Positions 57,076 to 64,000 of a stretch of DNA of 64,000 nucleotides are shown piece by piece (positions within the stretch are counted from its first letter, which is position 1; each line of letters opens with the position of its first letter). Source of the DNA: Rhytidiadelphus loreus. Its lineage: Eukaryota > Streptophyta > Bryopsida > Hypnales > Hylocomiaceae. The stretch is taken from the NCBI GenBank assembly GCA_947034895.1, contig OX344763.1:82913093-82977092 (forward strand), given 5' to 3'. The translations under genes were made by a program, and so were the position numbers. The notes beneath the pieces were generated by a model. The model was given only the letters and a program-made list of their open reading frames with translations. It was not told where the DNA came from and ran no database searches.

Positions 57076-57945
57076 TTAAGATGTAAAGAAATGAACATTC
57101 AAGAGTATTCAAAAGCATTGGAGAAAATCTTGTAAACTATGGTATGGATAGGGAAGATTTAATATGGATTGGTAACGTCATAATTATAAAATTTAAATAG
57201 TGATTTTTGTCATACCTTTATAATAGTAATGACTATATATGAAATATTAAGAATCCTACATTTCATGGAAATATAAATCCGTAGACTCTTTAAAAGTTTA
57301 ACATTCAACCTTTCTATTGATTTTTATTATATCCCTTACAAGGAATTGAAGTGTGCCTCAATGTAAATGACACGTAGGGGACATCATAATGGGATTTTTC
57401 AAACACTCATTGAACTCCAGTGCTACATTTATGTTAGTGAAAGCCCAATGAGGATTATTTGAAAGCATGTCCTAGTATTGTATTGCAAGTACTAGTAGGT
57501 ATTCATGAGCAATCATATAAATTTTGTATGAGTGCTTTCATTGTTTTTAGTGTTTCAATAATGGGATTGCTGTCAAAGAACATAAATTTCACAACATGAT
57601 TTTTTTTTTAAAAGCATTTCATTGAGTGCAATGATTCATTTTACAGTATATTGTTGTTGTTCTACATGTTAAAAGTACATGTCAAGTATGATTCTTTTAT
57701 GAACCTCAAATAATTTAATTCGGTATTATAGGTTAATGTAGTGATTAAAGTATTTGGAATACTTGCAACTTTTACATCTTCTTTTTGCATTCCATAACGT
57801 AGAAATTCCATGTGTTCATAATTTAGGAGTTTTCAAATACAAGACTGACGTGGCTAAATAATTCAATTATTTTATTATCACACAATTTTTTACTAGAAAT
57901 ATATTACAAATATCTTATAAATTCTTACTGAAAATCTCCTAAAAA

Positions 57946-58006
57946 GGTCATTACTTAAAATGTTATCTCTAGGACTATACTTAAAACACCCCTCTCTCTT
58001 GTAGTG
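57946..58006 (-). mobile_element. Solitary CACTA-type MITE terminus
   Basis: AGGTCATTACTTAAAATG, then AGGACTATACTTAAAACACC and a CTTGTAGTG end at 58006 match the right arm of the MITE at 44311-44531. The left arm is not found nearby, so it is a fragment or the end of a longer, diverged element. Confidence 0.7.
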
Positions 58007-58755
58007 AAAATGAATGAGTATAAGGCATGGTTTATTATTTGTTTTTTTTATTCCCATGTATGTTTCAATAAATCTATGGAAATCAAGAAAATTGAAGAGT
58101 ATATAGAAACGAAGAATCTTTTTTTTAAAAGACCTATGATCCCCTGTATTTTGAAGTGATTGAATTTTAAATTCCAACAAATGAATTTGTGAAAGAAGAA
58201 AAATTACAATTTGTAGAAGTTAAAAACCATCTAAAGACCTTTGGTATATGATACTTTTAGGATTGGATTGTGCATAAAAAATTGAAGCCTAAATAGAAAT
58301 CAAACATGATTTAAGAAAGCCATCACTTATGTTTTAAGGTACTCCAAGTATTCTACATTCTATCATATTAATATGAAAAAGAAGGAAAAGTATAGAGGAT
58401 GATGGCTCTTTTAAAGTAATATGAAGTTTTTCAATACTTGGAAATTTGTTGACTATGAAAAGAATGTGAGGCCTATATACAATGTGGAATAATTATTATT
58501 CACTATTTATGTATTGTCACGTATGTATACGACCCACAACCAAATGATTCCAAGAATTATAAATCCTTCAGGTATTTGGAAGTTCCAAATTGTTTTCGTT
58601 CATTCATGTACAAATTCCATGAGTTCATCATTTTTGATGTCTCTTAGTTCATTTCAATTCTCCAAAATATTTGCGTTAATATTAAGAAATTGCTACAAAG
58701 TCTATGTTATGATTTTTTATTACCAAGAACATGTATATTCTAAATTATGAAGACT
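58007..58755. other. AT-rich stretch without recognised features
   Basis: No gene, palindrome or repeat seen. Confidence 0.5.
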
Positions 58756-59339
58756 CTGAATCCAAGAACCAGAACCCTAAATCCTAAACCCTAAGATCTT
58801 CAATAAAAAAAAGGACCAGCATTTTCGGCACTCCGTAAGGTCCAGAAGGACTGAACTTGCATTTTGAAAATGACTCAACAATCGCTTTCCCTAATTCCAG
58901 TCCACGTGAAATATACGGATCCTAAACCAGGAATGCGTTCACTCTTCGGCACTATTCATCAGCGTCTTATAGGGAAAAGAGATTCCTCTCCAGAATTGGC
59001 CCATGACTTTCAGTGATAGCCGTTTCAAATGTCGTCCAACTTTTCCCACTGAGGATATCCCACCTATGTGCGATGCTGTGTCTCCTCACCAGCGAAACAT
59101 TTCCGTGCCATTTTTTTGTTCTGCTTTTGTGTCTCGAGTCAATATTCTTTACGCTGTTCTTCGAGGTCCACTACCTTGTTCTAACGCCGCCTTCTATTAT
59201 TTTGATTGTCGGCCATTTCTCTAGTTCTCATTAACATGCTAGTGTATGGGGTTTGATTGAACGGCTGTTCATTCTCAGTTGGCGAAGTGTGGTAGGTTTT
59301 CTCATCACGAAGTGAAATTTCAATCCAGAAAATTCTGAA
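58756..59339 (+). promoter_or_regulatory. Probable promoter and first leader exon of the A transposase
   Basis: Telo-box words (GAACCCTAAATCC and TAAACCCTAAG, 58770-58793) precede a less AT-rich block to about 59230 that includes no long frame. A-type palindromes follow and the coding exon starts at 60270. The order telo-box, leader, six palindromes, coding exon resembles the B leader. Confidence 0.45.
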
Positions 59340-60176
59340 TTCAACTCGACTCGAGTTAACGAAATAACCAAACATTGACAATAAAGAATCATTCTATCTA
59401 CTGTTCAACTCGGCTCGAGTTGAATATTTGGTCTAAGTATTGAACTGAAATGTTAATTTGTAATGAATGTAAAATAATTTTCACCACTGTTTACTTGGTA
59501 TTTAAGTCGACTCAAGTTGAAAAGATATCCTTGAACGTTTGGTTTGGATTCCAATAAACATGATGTATATAAACCCAATCCCTCATACAGGTTAATGTGC
59601 TCTCGCCATTTAACTCGACTCGAGTTAAAAGGCTGACTTGTATAGTGAGATGCTTAGATGTTCAATGGTGATTGATATTTTTGTATCTTATTTAATGAAG
59701 GTTCTCTGGATTGAACTCATGACACTTGTGAATTAATTTATATTCAATGGAAGTCATGGTGAACATGTGAATGCTAATTGTAACTTTACAGTTAAAGATA
59801 TATATGCCTATGATTAATTTCTTCATATCAGAAGAATTTTTAACTCGATGCGAGTTGAACCTTGAATTCATAATTATTATCCCTGGAAACTTTTAATATT
59901 AAAATAATCAACGAGTACATTGAAACTTCAGTTGAACAGGAATGAATGGACACAATTTAAATGTTAGACATTATTGGTGTTTTTATCTATATAGAAATCT
60001 AGAGTGGATGTATTTTTCAGCTAAAGTTAGTTATTTTTTATTCAGTGAAATGCGTTGTTTGATGACTTCTTCTTCTATACAATAAGTTGTGTTCGTAATT
60101 ATGAACTGGAATTTTATTATTCAATGTTGCGATTAGTTAGATTATTGTCTGAACATTCAACTCGAGTCGAGTTGAA
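59340..60176. repeat. Six A-type palindromes upstream of the A transposase
   Basis: Sites at 59340-59360, 59404-59424, 59501-59521, 59609-59629 (perfect, TTTAACTCGA half-site), 59839-59859 and 60156-60176 (perfect, TTCAACTCGA half-site). The last ends 93 bp before the start codon. They lie in what is probably a 5' UTR intron ending at the TTTTACAG acceptor at 60264. Confidence 0.9.
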
Positions 60177-60269
60177 TTATGGATATTTTGGTGCCCTACT
60201 ACTTCCAAATGCATGGATGTATGTCCTGTTCTGGTCCACTCATTTGTCTATGGTTCTTTTACAGATGTA

Positions 60270-62289
60270 ATGGAGAACAAAATGGTGGTGGTGCTAGAGT
60301 ACTCTTCCAATGAAGGCGAGATTCACAATGATCCTGAAGAAACTGTCAACATTCCTGACTGTAAGGGTATCCCTCGGCGGCTTTGGATGACGAAGGTGGT
60401 CATCCTTCACAATGTTGATGGTGTGCCTGTAGCGGAGGGGCTTTGTCACAATGTGAACTCCAACCTTGTCTTTGGTTTTGAAGGTCCCTTGGGAGATTCT
60501 CTTATTGCAGTTTACATCTCTAAATCACTACGTGCTGAAGATGTTCCAGTAGATTGGAGATATTCTCTCTGCGCTTCGCCTATCGAACGTGTGTTCTTGA
60601 ATGGATCAAGTCTTTGCGATCATGAACTTCGTGACAATTACAATCGTCGGGAAACTAGTCGCGCACAAACTTCCTCTTCAAGCTCGAGACCATATACATC
60701 CTCTGTCAGAAATCCTCGTCCGGAAACTTGTGTGAAGGCCAAGGACTTGCTCACTCAAGAGTCAATCAATTCGGTGTTGAGTAAAACTTGCTGCTCTAGC
60801 AATTGCATTCAACCTTTTCCAAGGGAAAAGATTCGAGCTTTCCGTGAACGTATGTACCACAACTCAACGTTCGAGTTCCGATACCACATGAAACTAGACG
60901 TTCATCATCAAGTCTATCGTGATGCCCAGGGGAAGAAGGTGGTTACTATCGAAGGAATTGATGTTTGCCTGACGGCATTACGACATATTGTTGGTGTCTC
61001 AAAGACAACATTCCATCGTTTCCAAGGATTCGCTGCGAGAGGTAATCAAGCTCAGCATCATGGAAACTTTAGTACACAGAAGCCTAGAAATCATACTGTG
61101 CAAGCCACCACGACGTTGAAATGCCTACTTGATAAGTCGATGGATCACTTGCCACATCGCACGTACACTCTTGCATCTGGAGAAAAGAAGGTGTCCATGA
61201 TCTTGCCGGCTACTTTCACATGAAAGGAAACTATTCTTGAGGTCAATGCAGCAAATGCTATGTTTGGACTTAAAGAAGTTTCAGCTTCTAATGTCTGTAA
61301 GATTAGGAAACTGAACTTCCTTGAATTTAGTGCCAAAAAGCCGGGGGACAATTTTGCTAGGTGCTCCAAGTGTGATCAACTACAAACTTTGAGGAGGACC
61401 GCCGTTCATGGTTTACAAAGGAAGTGGACTCATCTATTAGACAAGCATTTGGCAAAGGCTCGAGCACATCGAGATCAATATTACGCAAATCGCTACAAGT
61501 CAAGCGCGTATCTTCACGAATGCTTGACGATCATGCATGACAAAATGGATCATGCCAAAACGGCATCCCCTGTATTCTCTCACAAAAGTAAACAACTTGA
61601 CAAGCTCATGAAGCTACCGGTTTCTGTGACAGGTATGATTGCCCATGGACACGATGATGTGCGTTATGCTCATTATGGTTTAGACATTTTTCTTCACGAC
61701 TCAAATTACACGGTGGGGTCGTTAGCAAAACTCTTTCGAGATCTTGAGCTTCCACCGAAGTATTCCTCGCAGGAATTGTTTACTGGATCGGGCTCCGCTC
61801 CTCTATTCCGTGCTGTGCTACAAGGATCAGATGTTTGCAAATCTTCGCTTTGTCCACAACCCGAAGTTGCAATTCTTCCGACTTCTCTTCCTCCGGTTCT
61901 AAATGTGCAAATGGACAACACCATGGGAGACAACAAGAATAGATTTGTGTTTGCGTTTTGGTCCCTTCTTGTTGCTAAGAAGGTCTTCCATGAAGTCTAT
62001 GTTAGTTTCATATTGGTTGGGCATACGCATGATGACATAGACGCCTTATTTGGGAGGTGGAGTATGCAGTTGAAAAAAGAGAACTTCCCTACCATCTCAT
62101 CTCTCATGAAGTCCTTCATGGATGTGGATTTTGTACCTACAATTCCTCACCTTATTGAGGAGGTGCTAGATTTTAAAGCCTTCATAGAAGGTTCCATTTT
62201 GGATGGAGAGGAGGCACTTGTTGGCCATATGAAGGCACAACAATTCAAGTTTTATCTGAACTCAATAGGTGTTCCAGTTATGAAGTACA
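60270..62289 (+). pseudogene. DUF7869-type transposase-like gene (A2), stop and 3' truncation
   Basis: ATG at 60270 (MENKMVVVLEYSSNEGE) follows the acceptor. Conserved order: CKGIPRRLWMTKVV, LSKTCCSSNCIQPFPREKIR, VTIEGIDVCLTALRHIVGVS, IMHDKMDHAKTASP, IAHGHDDVRYAHYG, VQMDNTMGDNKNRFVFAF and GHTHDDIDALFGRWS. One TGA at 61221-61223 stands where B has Trp. Otherwise the frame is open until a CACTA element cuts it at 62290 after VPVMKY; the C-terminal 300 or so residues seen in B are missing. The single stop and long open frame make it the best-preserved protein of family A in the window. Confidence 0.8.
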
Positions 62290-62573
62290 CACTACAAAAA
62301 AACGGAGAAAAATGTGACTACGCAAATGACTGCAATTTAGTCGCGTTGTAGTCGCAAATCGAAAGAATGACTCCGTGGCGTTGCAGTCATTTCGGACAAG
62401 TCATTTACAAGAATGACTGCAGTAGTATTATCACCGGACGAAGAGGGAACGGATGAGAAAACGGATGAGATGAGGCTTGATAAAGAAAGACAGTGTTGGA
62501 AAGATGGTTTTGAGCTGCCATGTGGAAAGGAAGGGCTTTTGGGGACTAGGTGGACAACAACTTGACCCCCGAT

Positions 62574-62930
62574 AAATCTGACGTGGACAATGGAATTGCA
62601 GTCACGGTGAAGTCATTTTGGAGTTGTGTCTGACCCCTTCTAAATCTGACGTGGACATCGTCAACGCAGTCACGCCGCAGTCATGATAAAGTTGCAATTG
62701 ACCCGTATAAAATCTGACGTGGACTTCCTGCTGTAGTCACGGAGAAGTCATTTTAGAGTCATAACCGACCCCTTGTAGATCTGACGTGGACATAACTCGG
62801 ATTGTAGGTGCGGTAGTCATTCTACAGTTACGTTTTACCCCTTTAAAATCTGATGTGGACATTCCTCTCGCAGTCACGGTGCAGTCACATCACAGTCACG
62901 AGTGACCCCTCGTGAATCTGATGTGGACGT
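62574..62930. repeat. Subterminal 68-bp repeats, six copies
   Basis: AATCTGA(C/T)GTGGAC recurs near 62575, 62643, 62711, 62779, 62847 and 62915, in steps of about 68 bp. Between them are variants of GCAGTCACGGTGAAGTCATT and GACCCCTT. In CACTA elements such repeats are transposase-binding sites; here that is inferred. Confidence 0.85.
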
Positions 62931-63388
62931 TTTCCAAAAGTCATACTACAGTCATTGTGTAGTCGTGGAAGAGTGTGATGGTCACAATAGGGGGTGGACA
63001 TGAATGCAGTTGCGGAGAAATCGTGCTACCGTCACCCTAGAGTTGCGTACCAGAAGCATGTGCAGTTACTTTGAAGTAGTGTTGAAGTCACGACTACAAA
63101 ATGTGGAGACATTTGGGTGACTTCATCTAAACTACATGCGGACATGCTACCAGCTAATCGAAGGGTTGAGAAATTAAAACACATTGCTAATATGCAAGGA
63201 GTAGTCCAAAACATGAATGCACTTCCCTATTGATAGAAACATGACATATTACAAGGCATGCAGTTTGAAAGAAGGTTCTGCATTTTACAAAAAAAGGAGT
63301 GGGAGGAAACCGCAGCCCCTATATACATGGCGTCCACAAAGTCGTCCTCAAGGCTCCAATGTTAGTTGACACAACTGAATGCCCTACA

Positions 63389-63671
63389 TCAAGTCACATT
63401 TGCCTGCTTGACGTACTTTTGGTCCCAGATTGCGGAGGACCCCTTTGCATGCTCTACCAACGACATGTCCGCTGCTTCATTGGGGAACATGAGGGCCACC
63501 CCAATTTGAAGCGCTTCACGGATGTCCACCTTCAACCACGACGGTGGAATTTCCGCTCCATGAAACTTGTGAGACCCATGAAGTCCACTAACCTTTCCAA
63601 TTGCCACCTTTTGTCGTACAGCACGTGGGTTCATCAGGAACACTTCGTCGCCAAGGCTGAAACCCTGTGGC
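63389..63671 (-). CDS. CACTA-associated protein, DUF8039-like C-terminal exon
   Basis: The exon begins after a CCACAG acceptor near 63671 and is open to a TGA at 63389-63391. It reads GFSLGDEVFLMNPRAV, VAIGKVSGLHGSHKFHG, WLKVDIREAL, then FPNEAADMSLVEHAKGSSAI and WDQKYVKQANVT. The pattern G(D)xVxL...VA.G.V.G...G..I....V.V, ending in a W..K.(L/V) block, matches the DUF8039 domain that follows CACTA transposases in plants. It lies 1.1 kb from the element end. The upstream exons are outside the window or not recognised in 63.7-64.0 kb. Confidence 0.6.
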
Positions 63672-64000
63672 ATGCATGAAACCAAAATTATTTCACTTAA
63701 GGTGTAATTACTGAGACTGCGTCTGTGAAACTAGAACCTCTCTAGCACTACATCCCCTGTGAAAGTAGTCATTCGTACAAACAAGGACACCCTCATGGAG
63801 ACTACAGTGACTTCCTCCCTAGAAACTGTGGCAGCACTTTGTTAGTCCTCTGAATAAAATACAACCTGCTGCCCTACATACTGTAGGGGCTACCATCACA
63901 TGAGAACAAATAAGCACGATTAGGTCTAGCCTAACGAATCCATTGGATTGCATGCCCTCATGCATCCACTTCTTCAATTACTCTAAGCAGAATGCAGCGT

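Larger units (their letters stand above)
7508..62289 (-). mobile_element. Giant element family A, copy A2, heavily nested
   Basis: The left end is at 7516 (ATTCATTAAAATGGGAG), preceded by AACATCAT. Leftward exons of the large gene run from 7.6 to 21.8 kb, A-type palindromes and a telo-box lie at 26.2-26.8 kb, and the rightward transposase gene lies at 60.3-62.3 kb, where a CACTA element cuts it. Nested in A2 are a solo LTR (9183-12864), an insert at about 16.2-20.1 kb, a CACTA (21857-26102), all of element B (27091-54407) and smaller elements at 55.0-58.0 kb. Removing these leaves about 13-15 kb. That pieces on both sides of B belong to one copy is inferred from shared A-type palindromes and from the gene order of B. 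Confidence 0.65.
62290..64000 (-). mobile_element. CACTA element, one end, continues past the window
   Basis: Starts CACTACAAAAAAACGG inside the A transposase. The first 700 bp are rich in AGTCATT, GTCACGG and GACTGC words and contain a 68-bp tandem repeat, as expected for CACTA subterminal DNA. A leftward exon with a DUF8039-like domain follows (63389-63671). The 3' end of the gene therefore points to this terminus, and the rest of the element lies to the right. Confidence 0.8.

Overview
The window looks like transposon-dense heterochromatin of a plant nuclear genome. The evidence is AT-rich DNA, spliced introns, CCCTAAA telo-box motifs, a plant-type LTR with an embedded ORF, CACTA and hAT elements and several MITEs. 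I favour a seedless land plant (bryophyte, lycophyte or fern grade), from recall of similar protein families only; no host housekeeping gene is present. Almost every coding region is decayed.

The main structure is a family of giant, multi-gene DNA transposons, of which parts of three copies are visible. A1 is truncated (1-6248, + orientation). A2 starts at 7516 in the opposite orientation and is cut at 62290 by a CACTA element. Family B (27091-54407, about 27.3 kb) is nested inside A2 and has both ends. Its terminal inverted repeat reads ATTC(A/G)TTAAAATGAGAC, and AAGGCCTT lies immediately outside both ends. The visible A end reads ATTCATTAAAATGGGAG.

A and B share one architecture. At one end is a leftward multi-exon gene that appears to encode, in order, a ParB/DGQHR-like segment with an NGQHS/T motif, a degenerate methylase-like Rossmann segment, coiled-coil and acidic linkers, an FCP1/NIF-like HAD domain with a DLNG motif, and a tail with a DGVVDSPP motif. 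At the other end is a rightward transposase-like gene (DUF7869 type, DN..GD.KNR and GHTHxDIDALFG motifs).

Each family also carries its own set of 21-bp odd-centred palindromes: TTCAACTCGA half-sites in A (19 found) and TTATCCTCGA half-sites in B (21 found). They occupy equivalent places: two in the first shared intron, two in the second, and clusters upstream of both divergent genes, six before each transposase. I saw no A site in B and no B site in A. This looks like an element-specific recognition system whose half-site changed while its placement was kept. It resembles the self-targeting motifs of VANDAL/VANC elements, but the sequence is different.

Layout: 1-6.2 kb A1, with a CACTA-like insert (1130 to about 2810) and a hairpin MITE (4724-5054). 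6.3-7.5 kb spacer. 7.5-9.2 and 12.9-16.2 kb A2 genes, split by a solo LTR (9183-12864). 16.2-20.1 kb another insert. 20.1-21.8 kb start of the A2 leftward gene. 21857-26102 CACTA. 26.1-27.1 kb A2 control region. 27.1-54.4 kb element B, itself holding a 6.9-kb hAT-like element (30684-37552) with three satellite arrays, two MITEs and a 178-bp satellite. 54.4-62.3 kb rest of A2 with the A transposase. 62290 to the end, a CACTA element with 68-bp subterminal repeats and a DUF8039-like exon.

Most in-frame stops lie where the sister copy has Trp, Gln or Arg, which fits C-to-T decay of methylated DNA. Splice sites and exon limits were inferred by comparing A1, A2 and B by eye.
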